Part shown: positions 56,101 through 64,000 of the stretch, piece after piece
Layout: each line of letters opens with the position of its first letter
How positions within the stretch are numbered: the first letter of the stretch is position 1
Origin: Burkholderia sp. BCC1644
GTDB lineage: Bacteria; Pseudomonadota; Gammaproteobacteria; Burkholderiales; Burkholderiaceae
Reading direction: 5' to 3'
Assembly: GCF_902833225.1 (NCBI RefSeq)
Contig: NZ_CADFEI010000009.1
Location: 274,390 to 338,389, forward strand
DNA length: 64,000 nucleotides
Made by a program: the position numbers and the translations under genes
The notes under the pieces: model-generated
Told to the model about the DNA's origin: nothing
Seen by the model: only the letters and a program-made list of their open reading frames with translations
Databases searched by the model: none

Positions 56101-56558
56101 ACGGCCCTCGGAAAGCACCTGGATGACGCAATGGCATGTACCCGAGTCGTCGAGACAGGGGCACTCACCGGTACGGATCGAGCACTTCGGCAAGGCGCCG
56201 ATTTGCAATACATGACACGGTTGGCGATCGGCATGCAGGAATCGTTGTAGTCCGTGTGGCTGCCCGTCGCTGGGTGCTCATCTTGCACAACGTGTTCACT
56301 GCGAAATGCCGCGCGCGCGTGGTGATCATGACCATGTCGATCACCTTCACATTCGCGACTATCGGTATCTTGCGCTGCACGGCCGGACAAGCCGTCAAGC
56401 GCACATCGCGCTCCGTGAAGTTGGAGGGGCCGAACTGCGCAATCATTTCCCGCCGTCCCGGATGCGCAAGCTGCCGGACGCTTGTCGGCGCCGAGCGGCC
56501 AGACCAGATGTCCGAAAATGGCGCACTTCGTGGGCGTCCAAGATATACGATCTCACTC
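56101..56558. other. Intergenic region, 458 bases
   Basis: No coding frame is convincing; all are broken by stops or have poor composition. Lower GC than the region before 53000. It carries the promoter of the adaA-alkA gene. Confidence 0.4.
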
Positions 56559-58067
56559 ATGCCTACTCCCATCGACACCCCCGACAGCGACGCCTGCTAT
56601 CTGGCGCTGAAGGCGCACGACGCGCGCTTCGACGGTTCTTTTTTCGCGGCCGTCACCAGCACCGGTATCTACTGTCGTCCGGTATGTCGTGTGAAGACGC
56701 CGCGTCGCGAGAATCTCCGCTTCTATCGTCATGCGGCAGAAGCCGAAGCGGCAGGTTTCAGGCCTTGCCTGCGTTGCCGCCCCGAATTGGCCCCGCGAGC
56801 GGCATCCTGGAGCACGGAGGACGCGTCGCGCATCCTGGCCCTGCAGGCGGCGCGCTTGATGGATGAACCGGACGCCTGGAGATTCATGCCCGCGCTCCCG
56901 ACCTCCGGTCAATCGGCCGGCGGTTTGATGCCGCGAATTGCTCAACGGCTGGGCGTGAGTGACCGCCATTTGCGTCGCATTTTCGAGGCGCACTTTGGTG
57001 TCTCACCGCTCCAGTATCTCCAAACACGCCGGCTGTTGGCAGCCAAGCAGCTGATCGCCGATACCCAGCTGCCGATGAGCCAGGTTGCGGCGTCCAGCGG
57101 CTTTTCCAGCGTGCGACGCTTCAACGATGCCTTCTCGCGCCACTACGGCCTGAATCCCAGTGCCTTGCGCCGGGCCAAGTCCACATCCGACGGCCAAGGT
57201 GTGAGCGTGAGACTGGGCTGGCGGCCTCCTTATGACGTGGAGGCAATGTTGGGCTTTTTGCGCCTGCGTGCCTTGCCCGGCGTGGAGCAGGTCGCGGGTC
57301 TGGAATACACGCGAACGTTGCGGCTGTTGCAAGGCACGCAGGCTCGCAGCGGCTGGTTGCGCGCGCGCTTCGACGAAGATCGCGCTCAGGCCGTGTTGAC
57401 GATCAGCGACTCATTGGCCACCGCCCTGCCGGCCGTGATCAATCGCGTACGTGCCGCGTTCGATCTGGACGCCGACCCGATCGCCATTCATGCTGCTCTG
57501 CACGCCACCTTCCCGTTGGGTGAAGGCTTGCGCGTGCCGGGCACACTCGACGGCTTCGAGCTGGCGGTGCGCGCTGTGTTGGGTCAGCAGATCACCGTGG
57601 CAGCTGCGCGTACGCTGGGCGCACGCCTGGTCGCAGCCTTCGGCGACCCGATCGAAACGCCTGTCGCGGGCCTGGATCGTCTCTTTCCCACTCCGGCGGC
57701 TCTGGCCGCTGCCACGGGCGACGAGCTCGGCCGCTTGGGCATCACGCGACAACGTCAGGCCGCGCTGCATGCGTTGTCTCACGCCGTACTGGAGGGGCGC
57801 ATCGCTTTGCATCCAGGCGTGGACGTCGCGGCGACCTGCGCCGAATTATGTGCGCTGCCCGGCATCGGCGACTGGACCGCGCAGTACATCGCCATGCGTG
57901 CGCTGCGCTGGCCTGACGCCTTTCCGGCCGGCGACGTCGCGCTCCAAAAGGCCCTGGGTGTGGGTAGCGCCCGTGCCGCGGCACAGGCTGCCGAGAAATG
58001 GCGGCCCTGGCGCGGCTATTCGGTGCTGCGTGCATGGCATGCCATGGATCGCAGCGCTTCGATCTGA
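56559..58067 (+). CDS. alkA: AdaA-AlkA fusion: Ada N-domain regulator with DNA-3-methyladenine glycosylase II
   Basis: 502 residues, three parts. Residues 1-85 are the Ada zinc domain with Cys39, Cys43, Cys70 and Cys73, Cys39 being the expected phosphotriester methyl acceptor (TGIYCRPVC, RPCLRCRP). Residues 105-195 hold an AraC-type HTH (AQRLGVSDRHLRRIFEAHF). The rest is the AlkA glycosylase with helix-hairpin-helix LCALPGIGDWTAQYIAMRAL and catalytic Asp in FPAGDVAL. It both senses alkylation damage and excises 3-methyladenine. An upstream frame adds noncoding sequence. Confidence 0.88.
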   Translation: MPTPIDTPDSDACYLALKAHDARFDGSFFAAVTSTGIYCRPVCRVKTPRRENLRFYRHAAEAEAAGFRPCLRCRPELAPRAASWSTEDASRILALQAARLMDEPDAWRFMPALPTSGQSAGGLMPRIAQRLGVSDRHLRRIFEAHFGVSPLQYLQTRRLLAAKQLIADTQLPMSQVAASSGFSSVRRFNDAFSRHYGLNPSALRRAKSTSDGQGVSVRLGWRPPYDVEAMLGFLRLRALPGVEQVAGLEYTRTLRLLQGTQARSGWLRARFDEDRAQAVLTISDSLATALPAVINRVRAAFDLDADPIAIHAALHATFPLGEGLRVPGTLDGFELAVRAVLGQQITVAAARTLGARLVAAFGDPIETPVAGLDRLFPTPAALAAATGDELGRLGITRQRQAALHALSHAVLEGRIALHPGVDVAATCAELCALPGIGDWTAQYIAMRALRWPDAFPAGDVALQKALGVGSARAAAQAAEKWRPWRGYSVLRAWHAMDRSASI

Positions 58068-58135
58068 ATACTACTTATATCAACGCCCCTCCGGGTCGCG
58101 TGACCCGTCGCCACCGGAAGCGATCAATTTGCACG

Positions 58136-58786
58136 ATGAACTCAATCACACAGATCCTGGATACGGTACATGCCCAGAGCGATTTATTTGGAAGCAGCGA
58201 CACCGAGTTCTCGATAGACGAGTCCTTTCGATCGGCACGACGTTTCGACCTCGACGCTCATTCCTGGATCGAAATCGTGCCCGAATGGATGTCGGGAGCT
58301 TCGCAGCTCTACGAGCAGTTGCGCAATAGCGTCCCGTGGCTCGAGCACGATCGGCGCATGTTCAACAAGGTGTTTCGCGAGCCACGCATGACGGCGGTCT
58401 ACAAGAACGTTGCGGACGTGCCCGACGCGCGCCTGCTGCAGGTTGTCCGTGCGCTGTCGCGTCACTACGGTGTGGAATACGACGGCCTGTGGATGAACCT
58501 CTATCGCAAGGGGCAAGACAGTACAGGCTGGCACCGCGATCACGGCTCCTGCCGGAAGCTGAACTGCATCGTACCGGTCCTGACGCTCGGCACGACCCGC
58601 CGGTTCCTGATCAAGCCGATCAAGGGCGGCCGCTCCATGACCTTCAAACCCTCCTCGGGCGATTTGGTGGTGATGGGCGGGCGCTCCCAGCAGGACTGGG
58701 TGCACTGTGTGCCCAAGGAGCCGGAAATCGAGGGCGCGCGAATCAGCGTCAACTTCATGAGCTCGGCGCAAGGCGTGCGGGATTAG
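58136..58786 (+). CDS. alkB: AlkB-like alpha-ketoglutarate-dependent DNA/RNA dioxygenase
   Basis: 216 residues. Iron ligands His133 and Asp135 (GWHRDHG) and His190 (DWVHCVP), and 2-oxoglutarate Arg202 (ARISVNF). It oxidatively reverses 1-methyladenine and 3-methylcytosine. Starts 68 bases after alkA, so probably co-regulated through the Ada domain of that protein. The N-terminal 35 residues are variable. Confidence 0.9.
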   Translation: MNSITQILDTVHAQSDLFGSSDTEFSIDESFRSARRFDLDAHSWIEIVPEWMSGASQLYEQLRNSVPWLEHDRRMFNKVFREPRMTAVYKNVADVPDARLLQVVRALSRHYGVEYDGLWMNLYRKGQDSTGWHRDHGSCRKLNCIVPVLTLGTTRRFLIKPIKGGRSMTFKPSSGDLVVMGGRSQQDWVHCVPKEPEIEGARISVNFMSSAQGVRD

Positions 58787-58870
58787 CAAGGGCGCCGCCG
58801 GGATCTGGCGACACGGGAGCGATTACGCGGTATGACGCGCCTGGCAGGCCGGCGATCACCACATCTCGAC

Positions 58871-59314
58871 ATGAAGACCATCCACATCGACATTCAACTG
58901 GACCGCGTACGCGTGACTGCGACCGAATCGGGCCCGGCGAACGTGTGTTCCGAGGGCCAGAAGAGCAACTCCGACACCGAGGATCGGCAACCTGACCCTG
59001 CCCGTCACCCGATGCGCGAGGCCGCCCGGCAGTTGTTCGCCGATCTCGACGGTCAACGCCGCGGCCTTAACCTGCCGTTTGAGGTATCGCGCGGAACACC
59101 TCTTCAACAAGCGGTCCGAAGCGCCCTGTTGGCTATCCCTCGTGGCGAAACCATCAGCTATGGAGATTTGAACCAGATCATCTGCGCGACAGTCGCGCGC
59201 GCCGTGGGCGCAACGATGGGCCGCAATCCCGTCGGCATCGCTGCACCCGGTCACCGCGTGGCGCGTGCCGGCGACAGCCTGGCTGATCGCCCTGATCAGG
59301 GCGATCAGACGTAA
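58871..59314 (+). pseudogene. ogt: Degenerate ogt/ada C-domain with active-site Cys replaced by Gly
   Basis: 147 residues of an O6-methylguanine methyltransferase: MKTIHIDIQLDRVRVTATES start, GTPLQQAVRSALLAIPRGET. The active site reads NPVGIAAPGHRVARAG where the family has PCHR, so the methyl-accepting cysteine is gone; the conserved Trp after QQAV is Arg, and the protein ends about 20 residues early inside a palindrome. ATL-type inactive relatives have Trp, not Gly, at this place. Likely a pseudogene, third gene of the alkA-alkB group. Confidence 0.72.
59283..59308. repeat. Perfect 26-base palindrome at the end of the ogt remnant
   Basis: CTGATCGCCCTGA followed directly by its reverse complement TCAGGGCGATCAG, with no spacer. 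It truncates the ogt frame. It could act as a hairpin terminator, or be the scar or site of an insertion. Confidence 0.85.
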
Positions 59315-59976
59315 AGATGTGGAATGAGCGGGTGATATCGACTCGCCTTTCGGTACTCACTCAAGCAAGGGCCTATCGAACAGCCGGCCGGTGAATCCTC
59401 GCTTGCCAGATAAAGCCGCTTCCGGTTGCGCCGCTCCTTCGAGAATTGGTCGATCGGGTTACCTGGCGTCCGTCAGCGTCAACATGCACGGAAGTTGGGA
59501 AGCAACCGCGTCTACCAGCTCACCTCCCGACTCCAACGCGGGCCTCGGTCAGTGATCAATTGGATCATGTCGGAACCACATCCCAATAATTTCGATATCC
59601 TTATTTTTAAGAGAGGACAACGATTGCTTGCAAGTCACCGCAAACGTGGCCGCAATCGAACCTTTCGCACCCCGTAAGCATTCAGCCGGTACGTCACGTT
59701 CGCGGAAAGCCATGCCGAAGGTGCCGTTCGAAGGCACGCTGCGAGGGGACGTGCAATGCGATCCCGCGACAGCGCCTCCGTCCAATTTGCGGAACCAACG
59801 TGACGCCCCCTTGATGGCGGCTCGGACAACATCGCCGAGAAGAGCGGCCAACGGGATCCTCGAAACGACAGCACCGATCTCCCGCCGCATTTCATCCAAC
59901 CCCAAATAAATCCCCTTGACGACCTATCTTTCGATATATATCTTTAGATATGTTTTTCGACACATAGGACAGGATC
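59315..59976. other. Region without a convincing gene, 662 bases
   Basis: A minus-strand open frame of 118 codons (59549-59905) has atypical composition and no recognisable family, so I do not call it. Base composition becomes AT-rich towards 59900-59976, where the yqjI operator lies. Confidence 0.4.
59925..59951. promoter_or_regulatory. yqjI: TATC/GATA inverted repeats upstream of the PadR gene (autoregulatory operator candidate)
   Basis: TATCTTTCGATA at 59925-59936 and ATATCTTTAGATAT at 59938-59951 are two adjacent inverted repeats in an AT-rich patch 26 bases before ATG 59977. AT-rich TATC-type repeats are what YqjI-like repressors bind. Confidence 0.55.
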
Positions 59977-60687
59977 ATGCGGCACAACCACTTCCGCGGC
60001 CATGACCGTTGCGACGGTCATGGTGCACATGCCCGCCCCGACTGGTTCGGCGGTCTCTGGTACGCGATCGGCCGCCATCGCCGCGGCCACGACATGTTCG
60101 GTGGCGGCCCGTTCGGCGGCCGGGGCGGGCGCGGCGGCTTTGGCGATTTCGGCGACGACGGCATGCCGCGCGGCCGCCAGTTCAGTTCCGACGATCTCCA
60201 GCTGCTGCTGCTCGCGCTGGTCGCCGAGCAGCCGAGCCACGGCTATGAGCTGATCAAGGCGCTCGACACGCGTTCGAACGGTTTCTACAGCCCGAGCCCC
60301 GGCATGGTGTATCCGGCGCTCACGTATCTGGAAGAAGTCGGCTTCGTCGCGTCGCAGGCGGAAGGCAACCGCAAGCGCTACGCGCTGACCGACGCCGGCC
60401 GCGCGCATCTCGATGCGCAGCGCGAGCGCGTCGACACGCTGTTCGCCCGTCTCACGCACCTCGCCCGCAAGATGGAATTCATGCGCCGCGCGTTCGCCGG
60501 GGAATCGGCCGGCAACGAAGCACCGGACGAATCGCAGGCCGGCTGGCTGCCGGAGTTCGTCGAGGCACGCCTCGCGCTCAAGCGTGCGCTGCTGCACAAG
60601 AGCGCTGCCGATGCCGACGAACAACGCCGCATCGCGGCCATCATGCGCCGCGCGACGGCCGAAATCGAAGGCGGCTCCGGCGCGTGA
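59977..60687 (+). CDS. yqjI: PadR-family metal-responsive repressor, YqjI-like
   Basis: 236 residues. Residues 1-62 are rich in His, Gly and Arg (7 His in the first 40 residues, one Cys), like the nickel/iron-binding tail of E. coli YqjI. A PadR winged helix follows (LQLLLLALVAEQPSHGYELI, SPGMVYPALTYLEE). It precedes a siderophore-interacting reductase, the same pairing as yqjI-yqjH, so it probably represses itself and that gene until metal is bound. Assignment rests on architecture plus synteny. Confidence 0.8.
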   Translation: MRHNHFRGHDRCDGHGAHARPDWFGGLWYAIGRHRRGHDMFGGGPFGGRGGRGGFGDFGDDGMPRGRQFSSDDLQLLLLALVAEQPSHGYELIKALDTRSNGFYSPSPGMVYPALTYLEEVGFVASQAEGNRKRYALTDAGRAHLDAQRERVDTLFARLTHLARKMEFMRRAFAGESAGNEAPDESQAGWLPEFVEARLALKRALLHKSAADADEQRRIAAIMRRATAEIEGGSGA

Positions 60688-60725
60688 TCCGCGCCGCCCC
60701 GTCACAATTCAAGGAGAACGGATCG

Positions 60726-61547
60726 ATGCAGAACACATCCGAGCGCACCGTGACCCGCGTGCGCCATACCCTCAAATTCCGCCTGCTGCAGGTCCTGCGC
60801 GTGCATGCCGTGACGCCGCACCTGCTGCGCGTCACGCTCGGCGGCCCCGATCTCGCGGATTTCGAATCCGCGTCGTTCGACGATCACGTGAAAGTGTTTT
60901 TCCCGCCGCCCGGCGCCGAACGGCCCGCGATGCCGACGCTCGGCGCGAATGGCCCCGAGTTTCCGGAAGGCGAACCGAAGCCGGTCGCGCGCGACTTCAC
61001 GCCGCGCCGCTTCGACCGCGCCGCCCGCGAACTCGATCTGGAATTCGTGCTGAATCATCCGGGCCCCGCGTCGCAATGGGCTGCGCAGGCACGTGTCGGC
61101 CAATGGCTCGGCATCGGCGGCCCGCGCGGTTCGTTCGTCGTCCCGACCGGTTTCGACTGGCATCTGCTGATCGGTGACGATACGGCGCTGCCGGCCATCG
61201 CGCGGCGTCTCGAGGAATTGCCGGCCGGTGCGCGCGCGGCCGTCGTGCTGGAAGTCGCCGATCGTGCCGCACAAATCTCGTTCGATACGCGCGCCGACGT
61301 GCATGAAGTCTGGCGCTTCCGCGCCGAAGCCGACGCGGCAGACGGCGATGCACTGCTGAATGCCGTTCGTGACCTGCCGTTGCCGCCGTCGGGCGACGGC
61401 TACGTGTGGGCGGCCGGCGAAGCGCTGTCGATGCGCGCGGTCCGCCAGCATCTGACCGGCGAACGCGGCGTCGACAAGTCGCGCATCCGCGCGGCGGCCT
61501 ACTGGAAGCGCGGCGCGGCGGCCGTGCACGAAACGCTGGAAGATTGA
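60726..61547 (+). CDS. yqjH: Siderophore-interacting protein/ferric-chelate reductase, YqjH-like
   Basis: 273 residues. FAD-binding segment with RDFTPRRFD (the R-x-Y/F-T motif), the NADPH domain with LIGDDTALPAIARRLE, and a C-terminal AAAYWKRGAA typical of the SIP family. It reduces ferric siderophores in the cytoplasm, releasing iron. ATG 60726 follows AAGGAGAACG, 38 bases after the PadR gene. Confidence 0.85.
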   Translation: MQNTSERTVTRVRHTLKFRLLQVLRVHAVTPHLLRVTLGGPDLADFESASFDDHVKVFFPPPGAERPAMPTLGANGPEFPEGEPKPVARDFTPRRFDRAARELDLEFVLNHPGPASQWAAQARVGQWLGIGGPRGSFVVPTGFDWHLLIGDDTALPAIARRLEELPAGARAAVVLEVADRAAQISFDTRADVHEVWRFRAEADAADGDALLNAVRDLPLPPSGDGYVWAAGEALSMRAVRQHLTGERGVDKSRIRAAAYWKRGAAAVHETLED

Positions 61548-61714
61548 CGGATACGGGCGCCCGGCAAAGGGGCCCCGGGTTGGCCGGCGGATGACACAAT
61601 CGTGGCGTCCGCGCACCAGCGGGCTTGGCACCGGTATCGCGGCTGGTATATACCTGTGTCTGCGACGCCGCTGTCAGGCGACAGCCGCCGCAGCCCGCCC
61701 AGGAGCGCCCGGTC

Positions 61715-61939
61715 ATGACAAAAGAAAGCCACGCTTCGCCGTTCCTTCGCAACCTGAAGATCGTCGGCTATTGCGGCCTCGCCGCGGTGGTACTCGCGCT
61801 GTTCGTCGCGATGTGCGCGATCCTGAAGGAAAGCGCCCTCGATCGCGATGCCGCTCAGCACCCGGCCGATACGCCTGAACTGCACGATGCAGGCGGCGGC
61901 CCGTCCGCATCGGCCGAATCGGCCAAGACACCCGGCTGA
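61715..61939 (+). CDS. Small single-pass membrane protein, 74 residues
   Basis: MTKESHASPFLRNLK precedes a hydrophobic helix (VGYCGLAAVVLALFVAMCAI), then an acidic, Ala/Ser-rich tail. AGGAG lies 10 bases upstream of ATG 61715. Convergent with the PAP2 gene. No family recognised. Confidence 0.55.
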   Translation: MTKESHASPFLRNLKIVGYCGLAAVVLALFVAMCAILKESALDRDAAQHPADTPELHDAGGGPSASAESAKTPG

Positions 61940-61965
61940 CGGCGTCCTGCCCGGTTTCCCTTCGC

Positions 61966-62547
61966 TCAGGGCGCGTGCCGGCGCCCCATCACGACCGCGT
62001 GTACCGCATCGCCGAGCCGTTCGAGCAGCGCGATCGCGCGTTGCCCGTACAGGTGCGCGGCCAGCGCGCCGGCCGTACCGACCAGCACACCGCCCGCCAT
62101 GTCGAACGGCCAGTGCACGCCCGCATAGACGCGCCCCCATGCAATCGCCACGGCCATCGCGGCCATCACGAACCCGGTCACGCGCGTCGAGCCGCCGAGC
62201 ATCAGGCCGACGGCCATGCTCCACGCAAACGTCATGTGATCGCTCGGAAACGAACTGTCCGGCGCGTGCGGAATCAGTTGCGTGCCGACGCCGGCCATGA
62301 ACGGGCGCGGCGAGAACCAGACATGCCCGATCACCTGCGCGAGCACGAGCGCCACGCATACGCCGACGCCGGCTTCGATCGCCTGGCGCCGCGTCGAGCG
62401 CGCGCCGAAGATCCAGGTCAGCAGCAGCATGGCCGGCAGTGCGTAGACGAGCCAGTCGGCGGCAAAGATCGCGAGGCGGGCGACGCCCGGCTGCGGCGCA
62501 ACCCCGGCGTTGATGGCGGAAAAGAGGGTGAGATTGAGGTTCTGCAT
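61966..62547 (-). CDS. PAP2-family phosphatase (undecaprenyl-diphosphatase/lipid phosphatase-like)
   Basis: 193 residues, five or six membrane helices. The PAP2 signature is complete: HVWFSPRPF, SSFPSDHMTFAW, and GRVYAGVHWPFDM with catalytic His. Its likely substrates are undecaprenyl diphosphate or lipid A phosphates. A PmrA-like box lies 75-91 bases upstream of its start, suggesting regulation by cell-envelope stress. Confidence 0.82.
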   Translation of the reverse strand: MQNLNLTLFSAINAGVAPQPGVARLAIFAADWLVYALPAMLLLTWIFGARSTRRQAIEAGVGVCVALVLAQVIGHVWFSPRPFMAGVGTQLIPHAPDSSFPSDHMTFAWSMAVGLMLGGSTRVTGFVMAAMAVAIAWGRVYAGVHWPFDMAGGVLVGTAGALAAHLYGQRAIALLERLGDAVHAVVMGRRHAP

Positions 62548-62621
62548 GAATCCGGTTGCGTGGGGCGTAAAAAATTCGACCGGTTGCCCGGCCTGATACG
62601 AACGATGCTAGGACGCACCCG

Positions 62622-62638
62622 CTTAAGCGATGCTTAAT
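62622..62638. promoter_or_regulatory. PmrA-box-like direct repeat before the PAP2 gene
   Basis: CTTAAG (62622-62627), five bases, CTTAAT (62633-62638): two half-sites with an 11-base period, as in PmrA/BasR boxes. It lies 75 bases upstream of the PAP2 start on the opposite reading strand and 350 bases before the decarboxylase gene. Confidence 0.5.
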
Positions 62639-62732
62639 GCGGCCGCCGGCGCGAATCCCGCTGCGGCGAACGCACTTAGAGCCTGCACTGCAACACAAGT
62701 TCACACAATTGTCATATTCCCGCGCAACTGTC

Positions 62733-62771
62733 TCCCGTAAAGGCTCACCCGGCTTCCCGTAAAGACTCACC
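62733..62771. repeat. Two 17-base direct repeats with 22-base period
   Basis: TCCCGTAAAGGCTCACC at 62733-62749 and TCCCGTAAAGACTCACC at 62755-62771 differ at one base and are exactly two helical turns apart. A response-regulator or activator site is plausible. They lie between the PAP2 and acetoacetate decarboxylase genes. Confidence 0.6.
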
Positions 62772-62987
62772 TTTTTCACATCGTGGCGTCATCGACGCGT
62801 GCGACCATCGCGCCGCCGGGCGCCATCCCTGCCGTTTGCGTTATTCATCTCAATATTTACGTCGCGAATTCTTCGAAATCGGCAACAATTAATTCCATAT
62901 GCGGCATCGCACAACGGCAACGCACAGGCATAGGATTACGAGCTTACGAGCACTCATCCACGAAGCGATCAACAACAAGGAGTCCGC

Positions 62988-63728
62988 ATGAAAGCCAGCG
63001 ATGTCCGATCGAAAGCGTTTGCGATGCCGTTGACCAGCCCTGCCTTCCCGATGGGCCCGTACCGTTTCGTCGATCGTGAGTTTCTGATCATCACGTATCG
63101 CACCGATCCGGACCGTCTCCGCGAAATTGTCCCCGAGCCGCTGCAGGTCACCGAGCCGCTCGTGCATTACGAATTCATTCGCATGGCCGATTCGACCGGC
63201 TTCGGCGACTACACCGAAAGCGGCCAGGTCATCCCGGTCGAATACAACGGCCAGCCGGGCGGCTACACGCTCGCGATGTATCTCGACGATCACCCGCCGA
63301 TCGCCGGCGGCCGCGAGCTGTGGGGCTTCCCGAAGAAGCTCGCGTCGCCCACGCTGCACGTGAACACCGACCACATCCTCGGCACGCTCGACTACGGCAA
63401 GGTGCGCGTCGCCACCGGCACGATGGGCTACAAGCACAAGGAACTCGACATCGACGAGCAGACGAAGCGTCTCGCCGGCCCCAATTTCCTGCTGAAGATC
63501 ATCCCGCACGTCGACGGCACCGCGCGCGTCTGCGAACTGGTGCGCTATTACATGCAGGACATCAAGATGAAGGGCGCGTGGACGGGCCCCGCCTCGCTCG
63601 AACTGGCGCCGCACGCACTGGCGCCCGTGGCCGACCTGCCCGTGCTCGAAATCGTCGAAGCCCGGCACCTGGTCGCAGATTTGACGCTGGGCCTCGGCGA
63701 AGTCGTCTACGATTACCTGGCTCAGTAA
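62988..63728 (+). CDS. adc: Acetoacetate decarboxylase
   Basis: 246 residues. Schiff-base lysine in the conserved [14 protein letters not shown]; family N-terminus with [18 protein letters not shown]. It converts acetoacetate to acetone and CO2. AAGGAG precedes ATG 62988. It is followed at 51 bases by 3-hydroxybutyrate dehydrogenase, so the pair handles ketone bodies or polyhydroxybutyrate degradation products. Confidence 0.9.
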   Translation: MKASDVRSKAFAMPLTSPAFPMGPYRFVDREFLIITYRTDPDRLREIVPEPLQVTEPLVHYEFIRMADSTGFGDYTESGQVIPVEYNGQPGGYTLAMYLDDHPPIAGGRELWGFPKKLASPTLHVNTDHILGTLDYGKVRVATGTMGYKHKELDIDEQTKRLAGPNFLLKIIPHVDGTARVCELVRYYMQDIKMKGAWTGPASLELAPHALAPVADLPVLEIVEARHLVADLTLGLGEVVYDYLAQ

Positions 63729-63779
63729 CACGTCCGCAGTCCTTTCTCCCTGTCAATCCTTTCACCACGGGAATTCGAA

Positions 63780-64000
63780 ATGAGCAACCTGAATGGCAAG
63801 ACCGCAGTCGTCACGGGCGCCGCGAGCGGCATCGGCAAGGAAATCGCACTCGAGCTCGCCAAGGCAGGCGCGGCCGTCGCGATCGCCGACCTGAACCAGG
63901 ACGGCGCGAACGCGGTCGCCGACGAGATCATCAAGGCAGGCGGCAAGGCGATCGGCGTCGCGATGGACGTGACGAACGAGGAAGCCGTGAACAGCGGCAT
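63780..64000 (+). CDS. bdhA: 3-hydroxybutyrate dehydrogenase, N-terminal part
   Basis: Starts at ATG 63780 and runs past the end of the window; 73 codons visible. SDR cofactor motif [20 protein letters not shown] and the Asp of NAD specificity in [23 protein letters not shown] is typical of bacterial 3-hydroxybutyrate dehydrogenases. Its product, acetoacetate, is the substrate of the upstream decarboxylase. Confidence 0.8.
   Translation, partial: MSNLNGKTAVVTGAASGIGKEIALELAKAGAAVAIADLNQDGANAVADEIIKAGGKAIGVAMDVTNEEAVNSG

Larger units (their letters stand above)
62548..62987. other. Divergent intergenic region, 440 bases
   Basis: Holds the PmrA-like box and the two direct repeats. The part from 62840 to 62930 is AT-rich and should carry the promoter of the decarboxylase gene. 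No gene seen. Confidence 0.5.

Noticed and set aside
56136..56558. Upstream extension of the adaA-alkA frame
   Set aside because: The added 141 residues are Arg-rich and unlike any Ada N-terminus; ATG 56559 starts exactly where the Ada domain should.
59549..59905. Minus-strand ORF of 118 codons before the yqjI gene
   Set aside because: Unusual composition, no recognisable domain and poor start context; left as noncoding.

Overview
The window is high-GC, densely coded DNA whose protein families point to a Burkholderia, most likely of the Burkholderia cepacia complex: a DUF3005 protein otherwise typical of that genus, a Burkholderia-type porin, a divergent argP-lysE pair and a pca/pob aromatic cluster. 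The accessory, catabolic and regulatory content suggests a secondary replicon; that is inference. No rRNA, tRNA, CRISPR array or intact transposase was recognised.

Layout: (1) 1-8340, the end of an amidohydrolase, then a polyol operon: binding protein, two permeases, a sorbitol/xylitol-type dehydrogenase, ABC ATPase, AraC regulator and xylulokinase, i.e. uptake of a sugar alcohol, oxidation to a ketose such as D-xylulose, and phosphorylation. (2) 8425-18160, mixed single genes: a MerR-type regulator fused to a P-loop domain, a hydrolase with a cysteine nucleophile, a MASE1 sensor, an unknown protein, a GNAT enzyme, a parvulin isomerase, a secreted propeller protein and a dicarboxylate symporter. 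(3) 18754-21224, a three-gene surface-glycan unit (glycosyltransferase, small SAM-type protein, polysaccharide deacetylase). (4) 22386-30343, protocatechuate/4-hydroxybenzoate catabolism (pcaK, C, D, B, J, I and pobA with a divergent LysR gene); pcaGH, pcaF and a pcaR-type gene are not in the window. (5) 30440-37433, folE-folM, serine acetyltransferase, DUF3005, universal stress protein, an Fe-S FNR regulator and argP/lysE. (6) 37778-53631, an alcohol/aryl-compound catabolic region with three AraC regulators, two GMC oxidoreductases, a dihydroxyacetophenone-dioxygenase-like cupin, MFS, zinc alcohol dehydrogenase, SDR, porin, aldehyde dehydrogenase and cytochrome b561. (7) 53632-59976, an island with decayed sequence and alkylation repair: a cytidylyltransferase/ogt chimera with a stop codon, SnoaL-like and unknown genes, an AdaA-AlkA fusion, an AlkB enzyme and an ogt copy lacking the active-site cysteine. 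(8) 59977-64000, a YqjI/YqjH-like metal-responsive pair, a PAP2 phosphatase near a PmrA-like box, acetoacetate decarboxylase and the start of 3-hydroxybutyrate dehydrogenase.

Most notable: a shared 40-base element with 22-base-spaced repeats upstream of two different AraC-linked genes (40115 and 42907); the MerR/P-loop fusion; two independently broken ogt relatives around intact alkA and alkB genes, one of them ending in a perfect 26-base palindrome; and operator-like repeats before pcaI, yqjI, the PAP2 gene and the lysE-family gene at 21355. All functions are inferred from sequence reading only.
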